Positions 23,583-33,044 of a stretch of DNA of 64,000 bases are shown piece by piece. Position 1 is the first letter of the stretch. The number at the start of each line of letters is the position of its first letter. The notes beneath the pieces are model-generated. The model did not search any database, was not told where the DNA came from, and saw nothing but the letters and a program-made list of their open reading frames with translations. This stretch comes from Ohtaekwangia koreensis (GTDB lineage: Bacteria > Bacteroidota > Bacteroidia > Cytophagales > Cyclobacteriaceae), in the NCBI RefSeq assembly GCF_900167975.1, contig NZ_FUZU01000003.1:930001-994000 (forward strand). The letters are read 5' to 3'. The translations under genes and the position numbers were made by a program.

Positions 23583-24350
23583 ATGAAATTTCAACCTCTA
23601 GCCTTATTTGTAAGTATTTGTCTTACTTTCCAAGTATGCAGTGCCCAGATTAATCAGCAGAAACGCAGCTATGATGATGCGAACCTGGGTCTTCCCGATC
23701 AAAAACTCAAACGGAAAAACAGTCTTTTCCACGCGGTAAAGGTTCCGGTGACACTCATCGCGCTGGGTATATATGCAACGGCCGACCACAAGGTTATTAA
23801 TCGATACGAGATTCGTGAAGAACGCAATGAGTACATGCCGAACTTCCGCAGCAGCGTTGATAATTACCTGATGCATGTACCGGTATTGGCAGTATATGGA
23901 TTAAACATGGCGGGTGTAAAAGGCAAACATGATTTCAGAAACCGCTCGCTGTTATTGATGAAATCTGAAATGATTATGGCGGCAATGGTATTCTCTGTAA
24001 AACAATTTACACAGGTTACGCGCCCGGATGATAGTAATAACTACTCATTCCCTTCCGGACATACTGCACAAGCTTTTGCTACGGCAACGTTTATGTCTAA
24101 AGAATATGGCGACCAAAGTATATGGTATAGCGTAGGAGCTTACGGCATGGCCACTACAGTTGGCGTTATGCGCGTTCTTAACAACCGCCACTGGATCTCC
24201 GATGTGCTGGCTGGAGCTGGTATCGGTATTCTTTCCACCAATCTCGCATACCTTACCCATCGGTATAAATGGAAGAATAAAAACAGTGATCTGACCATCA
24301 TTCCGATGTATACTAATGGCCCTGGAATATATCTGGGATATACTTTATAA
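23583..24350 (+). CDS. PAP2-family phosphatase, second tandem copy
   Basis: A 255-residue paralogue of the preceding gene, with signal peptide MKFQPLALFVSICLTFQVCS, motif 1 KQFTQVTRPDD, motif 2 FPSGHTAQAF and motif 3 RVLNNRHWISDVLAG. Both share the signature YEIREERNEY/HEIREERNEY and the C-terminal AGAGIGIL...LAYLTH segment, so they arose by duplication. I use ATG 23583; an in-frame TTG at 23553 would put ten polar residues before the signal sequence. It is separated from its twin by 252 bp, so it may have its own promoter and a different expression pattern. Confidence 0.87.
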   Translation: MKFQPLALFVSICLTFQVCSAQINQQKRSYDDANLGLPDQKLKRKNSLFHAVKVPVTLIALGIYATADHKVINRYEIREERNEYMPNFRSSVDNYLMHVPVLAVYGLNMAGVKGKHDFRNRSLLLMKSEMIMAAMVFSVKQFTQVTRPDDSNNYSFPSGHTAQAFATATFMSKEYGDQSIWYSVGAYGMATTVGVMRVLNNRHWISDVLAGAGIGILSTNLAYLTHRYKWKNKNSDLTIIPMYTNGPGIYLGYTL

Positions 24351-24595
24351 CAGCAACAATCCTGGTATAATATATTGCTGAAATGAGACAGCATGTTGCA
24401 TCAAATTAAATTTCTTCTCGTGTTCAAACACACAACGGATGGCCTAGCGTATTTGAAACGCAGGTAAAAAAATATTATCGCCTGACGTCTTTTACTCCGT
24501 TCACAAATTCGTTATCTTCAACTACCCTTCCATACAACATGTGAACAGGATAGAAATTTCACAAGTCGGTTTTCGATGTATTTAATATATATACC

Positions 24596-24988
24596 ATGAA
24601 GAAAATTCTGCTAGTTGATGACGATCAAATCTGTAACTTAATCAGTAAGAAAACACTTCAGCGCATGGGCATTGTAAATGAAGTGCATACTGCATTGAAT
24701 GGTGAAGAAGCGATCACGCTGTTGAATGATTATTTCAAGGGAGCACTTTCCTTGCCGGATGTTATATTACTGGATCTGAATATGCCCATTATGGATGGCT
24801 TCAGTTTTATAGAGGCCTTTAACAGACTTAAGATTCCAAATAAAGAGAGTATGCGAATCGTAATCGTTACCTCGTCACAAAACCCAAACGACATCAGCAA
24901 AGCCCGAGAATTAGGTGTTACATCTTTTCTCACAAAACCGGTTACAGAAACAAACCTGCGTTCTGCCTTTGAAGAACTCATCAGCTGA
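24596..24988 (+). CDS. Single-domain response regulator (CheY-like)
   Basis: A 130-residue stand-alone receiver: LLVDDDQ (6-11), phosphoacceptor Asp60 in ILLDLNMPIMDG, the switch Thr/Ser in IVTSS and Lys in LTKPV. It has no output domain. The spacing N-terminal ICNLISKKTLQRM is typical of Bacteroidota Rcp1-like receivers that act in phosphorelays. It is convergent with the large hybrid kinase gene (33 bp between stops), which ends in a phosphotransfer domain and is a plausible partner. Confidence 0.88.
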   Translation: MKKILLVDDDQICNLISKKTLQRMGIVNEVHTALNGEEAITLLNDYFKGALSLPDVILLDLNMPIMDGFSFIEAFNRLKIPNKESMRIVIVTSSQNPNDISKARELGVTSFLTKPVTETNLRSAFEELIS

Positions 24989-25021
24989 TACAATTACTCA
25001 GATAAATCGTATCTCCGGAAG

Positions 25022-27598
25022 TTATGTCGGTTGTATAGTATACGTCTTATTCATTTCATCTTTCAGGAGTATCACTGCTTCATCACAGGTTTTATAAAAG
25101 TGTACACGCAGTGCCTCCGGAAATGAATCATTACCAGGATATATAGCCGTCATTTTTTCGCGGGCATCATTGATTGCTTCTGACAAAGGCTTATGGTTAA
25201 TAACACTCACGGTTGTTTTACTCTTATGCACACCGGCACGAAATATATCAGCATTTCTTTCTGTTACAGCTTTTTCAAAAGCTGATTTTAGTTCTTCAAG
25301 GTTATCTATGAACTGCCGGATCAATTCTCTTTTAAACTCTATATTTCCCTCGGTATATAAATCAAGTTGGTTAGATATAGACACTGGTGTAGCCTCGAAC
25401 TCTCCATTCAGAATATATTTCGCAATGATCCGCTGTAGATCCGCAGGATGGAATGGTTTGCTCATATAGTCGGTCATACCTGTCATCATTACTTTATCGC
25501 GCATCTCAATCATGGCAGAGGCCGTCAAAGCAATGATCGGGATATTTTTAAAGTATAGATCATCCAACGCACGGATGGCCTGCGTAGCATCATAACCATT
25601 CATTACCGGCATTTGCAAATCCATCAAAACCAGGTCATATCTTTTTTCAAGGATCAACTCAAGCGCTTCTTTTCCATTGCTCGCCACAACGGTATGGATA
25701 CCCCAACTTTGTAAAAAGTTTATAGCAACAATTTGATTAACGCGATTGTCCTCTACCAGCAGTACACGAATATTTCTATTCTTCAACATGGTAACAAGGT
25801 CACTGTTGGCAGTCTCTCCTTCCAGGGGCTTCTCACCTTCTTCCAGCGTGAGCGTAAAATAGAATTTAGAACCTTTACCTGGTATACTCTCAACGGCAAT
25901 ATCACTGTCCATAAGCCGCAGCAGCTTTCGCGTAATGGTAAGGCCCAATCCCGTGCCACCAAATTTCCGCGCACTGCTATCGCCTGCCTGTGAGAAGCTA
26001 TCAAAGATCGATTCTATATTTTCGGGAGGTATACCAATGCCTGTATCGCTAACACTGCAATATAAAGTCACGGCACTTCCGGTATTCTTAATTTTCCGGA
26101 TGGTGAGTATAACTTCTCCCTCCATTGTAAACTTTACTGCATTCCCCATCAGGTTTGTAATAATCTGAGTAATGCGTACGGGATCGCCCCTAAAGTATTG
26201 CGGAAGTTCATCGTCATACTGAGCCGATACTTTTACATTCTTTCCGAAGGCATGATACTCCATCATCTTGACTATGCGCTGAACAATCTCCTTCAGATCA
26301 AAATCAATTGTATTGATTTCGATTTTGTTCGCTTCAATTTTGCTGAAGTCCAGAATATCGTTAATGATCGTCAACAGGTTTTCACCTGAAAACTTCAGCA
26401 GCTTAAGATTCTCGGCCTGTCCATTGTTTCGTTTTTCTTCAAGCAAAAGATTTGTCAATCCAATGATCGCGTTCATGGGAGTACGGATCTCGTGGCTTAT
26501 CATGCTCAGGAATTTACCCTTTGTTTTTGCTGCTGTCTCTGCTTTTTCTTTTGCTTCCATCAACGCTTCTTCCGTTTTTTTGCGCTGTGTAATGTCACGT
26601 GATGACATCTGGAATCCATCGAGTACACCAGTCTCAGTATAGGTGGCCATTATATAAGCCTCCATCCAGATACTCGCACCGTCCTTCCTCACCATGCGAT
26701 ATTCCATACTTTGTACATCATGCGACCCGGAAGCAATTTCCGAAAAACCTTTTTGCAAGCGATCACGATCTTCCGGATGAATGAACCGGTATATTTCCTG
26801 TCCCAAAAATTCACTCGTGCGATAGCCTGTGATATGCTCGACAGAAGCGGAGATAAATTTATACCGGACTTCCGGAGTATAGAGACAAATAAGGTCTTTC
26901 GTATTCTCGGAGAGAAGACGGTATAACTTTTCACTCTTCACCAACGCATTAGCCTGCCTGGACAATTTTTTATTATTGGTCCGTAACCGGTTTAGCACGG
27001 GAAGAAATATATAGATAAATTCGAATATCAGAATGGCAACCGCTAGCCCAGACAATGCCAGTTCTATCTTTTTTAAATAGTATAATTTTTGTTCAGCTTC
27101 ATATTGATAGGTGTATACCGTCTTCTCCATCAACAGCAGAAACGGTAGCTCATCCGTTGTAATCTGGTCAATTGCCTGCTCGATAACAGGAAGTGTGGGA
27201 GTTTCAAGTATATTTCGGGAAGCTGCCGCAATGGCTGCGAGGTGACTTGTATTCAACTGTAACAGTGAATCAATTGCTTTACTTCTAGCATTGTTCTTGT
27301 TCTGATCAATCAATGTACGGTGCACATTTTCCCAGCTATCAACCAGGGTGCGCAAAGTATCCAACCGGTTAAAACGTATAGCTCCGGTTTCTACAATATC
27401 ATTTTTAAGGTAAAGTATCAGTTTGGAAATTCGCTGACTTAACATGCGCTGCCGACCTGCCGTGTTAATGAGATGCGCGTCTTGATTTTGCCGTTGCAAG
27501 TCATACTGGATAATTGCCTGCGTAGCGATAATCGTTAACACAACGGAACCGATAAACAAAATGTAGCGCCCTTTCAAAGAGCGTGGTGTTGTTTTCAT
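25022..27598 (-). CDS. Hybrid sensor histidine kinase (PilJ-type sensor, PAS, HisKA, HATPase, REC, HPt)
   Basis: An 858-residue multidomain kinase. A helix (10-30) and another near 185-205 bracket a type IV pili/NarX-like four-helix sensor (NTAGRQRMLSQRISK). Next come PAS with PAC (about 220-345), HisKA with SMISHEIRTPMNAIIG, HATPase (NLMGNAVKFT, DTGIGIP, GTGLGLTITRK), a receiver (VLLVEDNRVNQ, VLMDLQMPVMNG, MSKPF) and a C-terminal HPt whose His lies in GVHKSKTTVS. All catalytic residues are present, so it can run a full internal phosphorelay. It is divergent from the polymer operon's response regulator (72 bp between starts) and convergent with the CheY-like gene; either may receive its phosphate. 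Confidence 0.9.
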   Translation of the reverse strand: MKTTPRSLKGRYILFIGSVVLTIIATQAIIQYDLQRQNQDAHLINTAGRQRMLSQRISKLILYLKNDIVETGAIRFNRLDTLRTLVDSWENVHRTLIDQNKNNARSKAIDSLLQLNTSHLAAIAAASRNILETPTLPVIEQAIDQITTDELPFLLLMEKTVYTYQYEAEQKLYYLKKIELALSGLAVAILIFEFIYIFLPVLNRLRTNNKKLSRQANALVKSEKLYRLLSENTKDLICLYTPEVRYKFISASVEHITGYRTSEFLGQEIYRFIHPEDRDRLQKGFSEIASGSHDVQSMEYRMVRKDGASIWMEAYIMATYTETGVLDGFQMSSRDITQRKKTEEALMEAKEKAETAAKTKGKFLSMISHEIRTPMNAIIGLTNLLLEEKRNNGQAENLKLLKFSGENLLTIINDILDFSKIEANKIEINTIDFDLKEIVQRIVKMMEYHAFGKNVKVSAQYDDELPQYFRGDPVRITQIITNLMGNAVKFTMEGEVILTIRKIKNTGSAVTLYCSVSDTGIGIPPENIESIFDSFSQAGDSSARKFGGTGLGLTITRKLLRLMDSDIAVESIPGKGSKFYFTLTLEEGEKPLEGETANSDLVTMLKNRNIRVLLVEDNRVNQIVAINFLQSWGIHTVVASNGKEALELILEKRYDLVLMDLQMPVMNGYDATQAIRALDDLYFKNIPIIALTASAMIEMRDKVMMTGMTDYMSKPFHPADLQRIIAKYILNGEFEATPVSISNQLDLYTEGNIEFKRELIRQFIDNLEELKSAFEKAVTERNADIFRAGVHKSKTTVSVINHKPLSEAINDAREKMTAIYPGNDSFPEALRVHFYKTCDEAVILLKDEMNKTYTIQPT

Positions 27599-27670
27599 AA
27601 AGAAATTTAATAAATTAATAAATGTTATTTACTCGCCAGCGCACTGGAATAATTTTTTAATAAGAGGAAC

Positions 27671-28036
27671 ATGATGAAAATTTTAGTCTGTGATGATGAC
27701 GAAGCATTGGTTAGCATGGTACGATTCAAGCTCTCTCGCGAAAATTTCGGTGAAGTATTTAAAGCCGCTGACGGTCGCGAAGCAAAACGTTTACTGGATG
27801 AGAATACATTTGATCTTATTATCTCTGATATTCACATGCCCTTCCATTCAGGACTCGAGATCGTAACGCATGTGCGGCAGGTACTAAAAAAAAATACGCC
27901 GATTATCATTCTCTCTGCTGAAGGACTTGAGGAAACAGTATTGCAGGCTTTCGATATGGGTGCAAATGATTTCATCACAAAACCATTCAGTCCGGCAGAA
28001 CTTGCTATACGCGTGAAACGCCTGCTAAATTTATGA
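27671..28036 (+). CDS. Response regulator heading the polymer operon
   Basis: A 121-residue receiver-only protein: VCDDDE (6-11), Asp53 in IISDIHMPFHSG, Ser in ILSAEG and Lys in ITKPF. It has no DNA-binding domain, so it should act by protein contact. It is the first gene of a tight plus-strand operon (3, 17, 4 and 1 nt gaps to the next genes), which suggests it controls the HEAT/GT2/phosphotransferase/YaiO machine directly after translation, for example through the HEAT protein. The hybrid kinase divergent to it is the best candidate phosphate donor. Confidence 0.88.
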   Translation: MMKILVCDDDEALVSMVRFKLSRENFGEVFKAADGREAKRLLDENTFDLIISDIHMPFHSGLEIVTHVRQVLKKNTPIIILSAEGLEETVLQAFDMGANDFITKPFSPAELAIRVKRLLNL

Positions 28037-28039
28037 TGC

Positions 28040-29164
28040 ATGATGTATGAACAATGGCTACATGCTTACGGGATCACTGATGAAGAAAAAGTATTCACCT
28101 TCATTGCGATGTTCTTTTTCATCGCCGCCTTCCTGTTCATCACATTTATACTTATCAGTCGATTTACCAAGAACAACCGGCAGCAGCATGAAGTAGCGTT
28201 ACGCAATCATTTTCAACGCTCACTGAATGCCATCATCATTATGGAAACTACTTCTGCGGTTCCCGATTCATCTTATCGTTTCAAGATTGAAAGTCTGAAA
28301 AATGTGATGAAGCAATCTTCTTTCGCGCGGCAGGTCATGATGAATCAATTGGTAGCGCTGAAGAAGACTATATCCGGTTCCACTTCGAAAATATTGGAGC
28401 GAATATATATAGAGCTTGACTTGCACAGCTATAGTATTCGAAAATTGAAACGCGGTTCGTGGAAAATGAAAGCGCAGGGAATCCGGGAACTAACCGAACT
28501 TAATTATACCGATGCTATACATTCTATCCGAAATTTTCTGACTGCTAAAAATAAAACGCTGCGGGAAGAAACATTTCTGGCGCTCGTGCGGCTTGACCAG
28601 GACAAGCCACTTTCCTTTCTGGATCATTATACCGGTGAACTCACACCGTGGATGCGCATCAATATACATTATCACTTGTCGAAGTCTGATTCACGCAGAA
28701 TACCGGATTTCAGCCAATGGTTTACAAGTAGTAACCTAGACGTTGTATTGTTCTCTCTAAGTATGGCACGTCAACTGAGGCAAACTTCTGCTGTAACGAA
28801 GTTACCCGAACTTTTATCGCATAGCGACGTGCGTGTAGTATCCCTCACGTTCGAAACGATCACTGAGTTAGAAGCGTACGATCTGGCAGATGTTGTAACC
28901 GCGAAAACAGATACATTCTGGAACAATGAAAAGATCAGCGCACGGCTGGTACGATGCCTCGGAAGAATCAGTTATACGCATGAACACAAGCAAGCGATCC
29001 TTACCTATCTTGACCACCCGGACTATCACGTGCGTTTTTACGCAACGAAGGCTTTATATACACTGGACGATGAAGCACGAAACATGCTTCAAGATTTCAA
29101 TACAGAAATGAATGGTATACTTTCCGGTATCATCAACCATATATCGGAACCGCTTTTACAATAA
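28040..29164 (+). CDS. Membrane-anchored HEAT-repeat protein
   Basis: A 374-residue protein with one N-terminal transmembrane helix (about 19-43, FIAMFFFIAAFLFITFILI) followed by cytoplasmic HEAT-like alpha repeats: KMKAQGIRELTELNYTDAI, NKTLREETFLALVRL, HSDVRVVSLTFETITELEA and DHPDYHVRFYATKALYTL. There is no enzymatic motif. HEAT arrays serve as protein docking surfaces. The gene begins 3 nt after the receiver gene and ends 17 nt before the GT2 gene, so a role as a scaffold between the regulator and synthase is a reasonable inference. ATG at 28040 or 28043 are both possible starts. Confidence 0.8.
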   Translation: MMYEQWLHAYGITDEEKVFTFIAMFFFIAAFLFITFILISRFTKNNRQQHEVALRNHFQRSLNAIIIMETTSAVPDSSYRFKIESLKNVMKQSSFARQVMMNQLVALKKTISGSTSKILERIYIELDLHSYSIRKLKRGSWKMKAQGIRELTELNYTDAIHSIRNFLTAKNKTLREETFLALVRLDQDKPLSFLDHYTGELTPWMRINIHYHLSKSDSRRIPDFSQWFTSSNLDVVLFSLSMARQLRQTSAVTKLPELLSHSDVRVVSLTFETITELEAYDLADVVTAKTDTFWNNEKISARLVRCLGRISYTHEHKQAILTYLDHPDYHVRFYATKALYTLDDEARNMLQDFNTEMNGILSGIINHISEPLLQ

Positions 29165-29181
29165 CTGTAATCAACCGTTGA

Positions 29182-30609
29182 ATGTGGAATATTATTTACC
29201 AGGTCGTTAACACACTTATTCTCGCTTATGCCGTTACCATCGCAGTGAGTTACCTGGTGCTTGCCATCATTTCCATGATTGAAATGCATGCCTATATCAG
29301 AAGAAATTATTTCATAGATTATAAATATATCCTTTCATCACCCTTTGCTCCAGGCATTTCGCTGATCGCCCCGGCTTATAATGAAGGACTCACCATCATC
29401 GACAATGTGAAGTCGCTGCTTTCGATCATGTATAATAATTATGAAGTGATCATTATCAACGATGGCAGTAAAGATGATACGCTGGCAAAACTGATTCCTG
29501 CATTCGACCTCGTGAAAGTAAATTATGATCTGCAATATACCGTAGCCACAAAACCGGTACGCGGTATATATAAATCCAGGAACAGAGCTTTTAAAAAACT
29601 CACTGTAGTGGACAAAGAGAACGGTGGAAAAGCAGACGCATTGAATGTGGGGCTAAATTTCTCCAGGAAAGATCTCGTGGCCTGTATAGATGTAGACTGT
29701 ATCATTGAACCAGATGCGCTTCTGAAAATGGTAAAACCTTTTCTGGAAGATCGCACCGTTATTGCTTCCGGTGGTGTAGTGCGCATTGCCAACTCATGCA
29801 TTATAGAAGAAGGAAGATTGATTGAAATAAAACTCCCGGTAAGTCTTCTTGCACGCATGCAGGTGTTAGAGTATATACGGGCTTTTCTATTGGGCCGTAT
29901 GGCATGGAGCAAATTGAATGGACTACTGCTCATTTCAGGAGCCTTCGGCTTATTTAAGCGTGAGACTGCCTTGAAAGCCGGTGGCTATAATCACAAAACC
30001 GTGGGCGAAGATATGGAACTCGTGGTACGCATGAGAAGGTATATGCAAGACCAGGGACAGCGTTACCGGGTTGCCTATATACCGGATCCGCTTTGCTGGA
30101 CAGAAGCACCTTCCAGTGCTACGATCTTAAGCCGACAGCGTAACCGTTGGGCACGTGGTACTTTTGAGACTCTATCACTCCACAAGAAGTTATTCTTCAA
30201 TCCTAAGTACGGAGTTATGGGAATGCTCAGTTACCCGTTTTGGTTTTTCTACGAATGGCTCTCTCCCTTTGTAGAGTTTATAGGGCTCGTGTTTTTCCTG
30301 CTCCTCGTTATACTTGGTAAAGTGAATTGGACTTTTTTCATTTCATTGACCTTTGCCGTTTATTCATTCGCGTTTTTCATTTCCATGTTCTCTATGTTAG
30401 CAGAAGAGACATCTTTCTTTAAATACACGGCCAAGCGTGATATATTCAAAATGATTGCCATTGCTTTACTCGAACCGATCTGGTTTCATCCACGCGTAGT
30501 GTGGTGGTCTATAAAAGGAAATTATGATCTGATGAAAGGAAAAAAATCCTGGGGTGAAATGACGCGCCAGGGATTTGTTCAGTATAAGCGTAAAGAGAAA
30601 GTTGCATAG
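29182..30609 (+). CDS. Membrane GT2 polysaccharide synthase (PgaC/NfrB-like)
   Basis: A 475-residue processive beta-glycosyltransferase. It has one or two N-terminal helices (10-35), the GT2 domain with LIAPAYNEG, INDGSKDDT, GGKADALNVGL, substrate Asp in CIDVDC, catalytic GEDMELVVRMRR, and the QRNRWARGT (QxxRW) motif of processive synthases, then three C-terminal helices. Poly-N-acetylglucosamine and hyaluronan-type synthases share this layout, but the sugar cannot be read from sequence. There is no PgaD-like partner and no deacetylase; instead a sulfatase-fold phosphotransferase follows 4 nt downstream. Location between a regulator and a barrel protein points to a secreted polymer. Confidence 0.88.
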   Translation: MWNIIYQVVNTLILAYAVTIAVSYLVLAIISMIEMHAYIRRNYFIDYKYILSSPFAPGISLIAPAYNEGLTIIDNVKSLLSIMYNNYEVIIINDGSKDDTLAKLIPAFDLVKVNYDLQYTVATKPVRGIYKSRNRAFKKLTVVDKENGGKADALNVGLNFSRKDLVACIDVDCIIEPDALLKMVKPFLEDRTVIASGGVVRIANSCIIEEGRLIEIKLPVSLLARMQVLEYIRAFLLGRMAWSKLNGLLLISGAFGLFKRETALKAGGYNHKTVGEDMELVVRMRRYMQDQGQRYRVAYIPDPLCWTEAPSSATILSRQRNRWARGTFETLSLHKKLFFNPKYGVMGMLSYPFWFFYEWLSPFVEFIGLVFFLLLVILGKVNWTFFISLTFAVYSFAFFISMFSMLAEETSFFKYTAKRDIFKMIAIALLEPIWFHPRVVWWSIKGNYDLMKGKKSWGEMTRQGFVQYKRKEKVA

Positions 30610-30613
30610 CAGC

Positions 30614-33043
30614 ATGAAGCATACGATAGCCGAATCACTAAAGAAAATTTTACCAGCAACACTCTTGTTCGCGGTGGTATCTGTATTCATCCGGCTATAT
30701 GAATATATTGTTGTAACCAGCAACTATAGTACCCTCAACGTGGCAGCCTTTGAACTGCGCGGTATAGGTTATGATGTAATTGTATCGCTTTCTTTTGCTT
30801 CCGTTGTCATGCTTGTGCATCTCATGCTTTCACTCTGGTCGCTTCGTATAGCGTACGTGGTGAGTTCCGTTTTGTTTACAGGACTTGTGATACTATCGTT
30901 TTGCATCACGCATTACTTTACCGTGACGCTGTTCCCGTTGAGCACTGATCTATATGGATACTCACTCCGAGATATTGCCACAACGATACGCTCTTCGGGA
31001 GGAACAAGTGTAAGCGCCCTGATTACCTTTATCCTTATACTCACAGGCTTTATAGCAGCACTGTACTGGATTTACCATGCAAATTTTCTTCAAGGTATAT
31101 CAGCTTTTGCGGCGTTATGCTCGCTCGTGATTTTCATTTCGTTGATTCTTCCACACCATGCAGCGCCCGAGAATTTTGATCGGGATATAGATTACTATTT
31201 AGCCGTTAACAAAACCTGGTATTTCACTGATCGAACAAAAGACTATATCCGCGACAAATTTATACAAGAGAATTTTGATCCGAATGCATATCCGTTTCTA
31301 CACCGCGTTGAGTATACCGATAGCCTGGGCCAATATTTTCATAAAGCACCAGAACCGCCTTCCATAGTAATGATTATCGTGGAAGGCCTTGGTCGCGATT
31401 TTACCGGACCGCAGGCACCCTATGGCGGCTTCACACCTTTCCTCGATTCACTGTCACAACGGAGCCTCTACTGGGAGAATGCTGTCAGCAACGCTGGTCG
31501 TACATTTGGTGCACTGCCGAGTATACTCGGGTCGCTGCCTTATGGGAGCGAAGGGTTTATGGGCTATGGCGCTTCTCTACCAGATCATCAAACTTTGGTG
31601 AGCCTTCTTAAACCCCACGGCTATAGATCCAGTTTTTTTTATGGTGGTTCCGCACATTTTGATAACCAGGATATCTTCCTGGAATATCAGGGCATAGATC
31701 GGTTTATAGATGAAAGTAAATTCCCGGCATCGTATCGACAGACGACACATGTATCATCGTGGGGGTTTGCGGATGATGAAGTCTTTACCTTTGCTGCACA
31801 GGAACTAAAGCAAGAAAAGGCTCCGCGATTGGATATATACCTCACACTTACAACGCATGAACCCTTTATTTCTCCGAATCCGAAATTTGATACCCTGCTC
31901 TCCAGGCATCTTGAGAATCTTTCCTCCCCAATCTTAAAAAAGGAAGTGCAGGAGAATAAAGGAATCTTCTCGTGCCTGCTATATACCGATAATGCGATAC
32001 GAAATCTGTTTCGGCACTATCAGTCGCGTGCCGACTTCAGTAATACTATATTCATTGTAACGGGTGATCACCGGCTTATTCCCATGGCACCTGGTAATAA
32101 GATTAAACGTTTTCATATTCCGCTCATTGTATACTCGCCACTTCTCAAGCAAGAAAAAAAATTTGCTTCACTCGCGGTCCATTCGAATATCACGCCAACC
32201 TTGTTAAACTACCTTGCTGCAAATTATAACTTTGATTTTCCTGACGAAATGCCTTTTATTTCCGGGCCTTTGCACTTTGATTCTACATTCTCCAGTAATC
32301 TGGACGTTGCACTCACCCGAAGTAAAAATGAAATACGCGATTATGTAGACGGTGAATATTTCTTGTCCGATGACAGACTATATAAGATTTTACCAGGGCT
32401 GAACCTGGAACCGATTCAGAATGAGACAATCAAAAAGAACGTGATTGAAAAACTGAAACGTTTTAAAGCTAAAAATACATTTGCGTGCGACCACAACAGG
32501 GTTGATAAACGCTCTGCTCCAAAACTTGTGTTGTTCACTTTTTCAGCAAGTGAGCAACAAATACTGGATGATTTGAAAATCGAGTCACTGGATGTTGATC
32601 AGCAATTTATAAAAGCACGGGATGTTGCATTTGAAAAACAATATCTTCAGAGCCGTACCATCCTGAAATATCTCCTGAATAAAAATCCGAATTACCACGA
32701 TGCGCGCATCTTACTGGCCAGAACCTATGCCTGGGATGCACGCTACGATAGCGCCATGCTATATATACAGCAGGCACTACAACGCAGTCCGTATTATGCA
32801 GATGCATATGTAGCCTGGGGCGACCTTGAATATTGGCAAGGGCATCATCAGCAATCTGCACACGCCATCAAAAAAGGTCTGAGTATTGACAGCAGCAATA
32901 TAGACCTGCGTGCACGCCATGCGCGTGTGCTGATACTGGAGGGAAAAAATAAAGACGCGGAAAAAATACTGCTCGAGGTATTAGCAAAAGATCCCAACCA
33001 GGAGATTGCAAAGGACTTGATTCGTAAACTAAAAAAAGAATAG
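30614..33043 (+). CDS. Sulfatase-fold membrane phosphotransferase with C-terminal TPR domain
   Basis: An 809-residue protein: five N-terminal helices (about 10-175), an extracytoplasmic LTA-synthase/sulfatase-type catalytic domain with Glu257 (IVEGLGRDF), Thr297 (NAGRTFGALPS) and the metal motif FIVTGDHRL, then three or so TPRs (about 670-809). The TPR part resembles the TPR part of the next gene (shared LARTYAWD). I start at ATG 30614; a longer TTG reading from 30575 would overlap the GT2 gene by 35 nt. The family transfers phosphoglycerol or phosphoethanolamine, so this may decorate the polymer made by the GT2. A TPR fusion is not usual for LtaS-type enzymes. Confidence 0.85.
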   Translation: MKHTIAESLKKILPATLLFAVVSVFIRLYEYIVVTSNYSTLNVAAFELRGIGYDVIVSLSFASVVMLVHLMLSLWSLRIAYVVSSVLFTGLVILSFCITHYFTVTLFPLSTDLYGYSLRDIATTIRSSGGTSVSALITFILILTGFIAALYWIYHANFLQGISAFAALCSLVIFISLILPHHAAPENFDRDIDYYLAVNKTWYFTDRTKDYIRDKFIQENFDPNAYPFLHRVEYTDSLGQYFHKAPEPPSIVMIIVEGLGRDFTGPQAPYGGFTPFLDSLSQRSLYWENAVSNAGRTFGALPSILGSLPYGSEGFMGYGASLPDHQTLVSLLKPHGYRSSFFYGGSAHFDNQDIFLEYQGIDRFIDESKFPASYRQTTHVSSWGFADDEVFTFAAQELKQEKAPRLDIYLTLTTHEPFISPNPKFDTLLSRHLENLSSPILKKEVQENKGIFSCLLYTDNAIRNLFRHYQSRADFSNTIFIVTGDHRLIPMAPGNKIKRFHIPLIVYSPLLKQEKKFASLAVHSNITPTLLNYLAANYNFDFPDEMPFISGPLHFDSTFSSNLDVALTRSKNEIRDYVDGEYFLSDDRLYKILPGLNLEPIQNETIKKNVIEKLKRFKAKNTFACDHNRVDKRSAPKLVLFTFSASEQQILDDLKIESLDVDQQFIKARDVAFEKQYLQSRTILKYLLNKNPNYHDARILLARTYAWDARYDSAMLYIQQALQRSPYYADAYVAWGDLEYWQGHHQQSAHAIKKGLSIDSSNIDLRARHARVLILEGKNKDAEKILLEVLAKDPNQEIAKDLIRKLKKE

Positions 33044-33044
33044 T

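Noticed and set aside
22566-24350. Tandem PAP2 genes as an assembly duplication
   Set aside because: The copies differ throughout at the residue level and in their flanks, so they are true diverged paralogues.
30575-30613. TTG start giving 13 more residues to the phosphotransferase-TPR protein
   Set aside because: It would overlap the GT2 gene by 35 nt; the ATG at 30614, 4 nt after the stop, fits the operon spacing.
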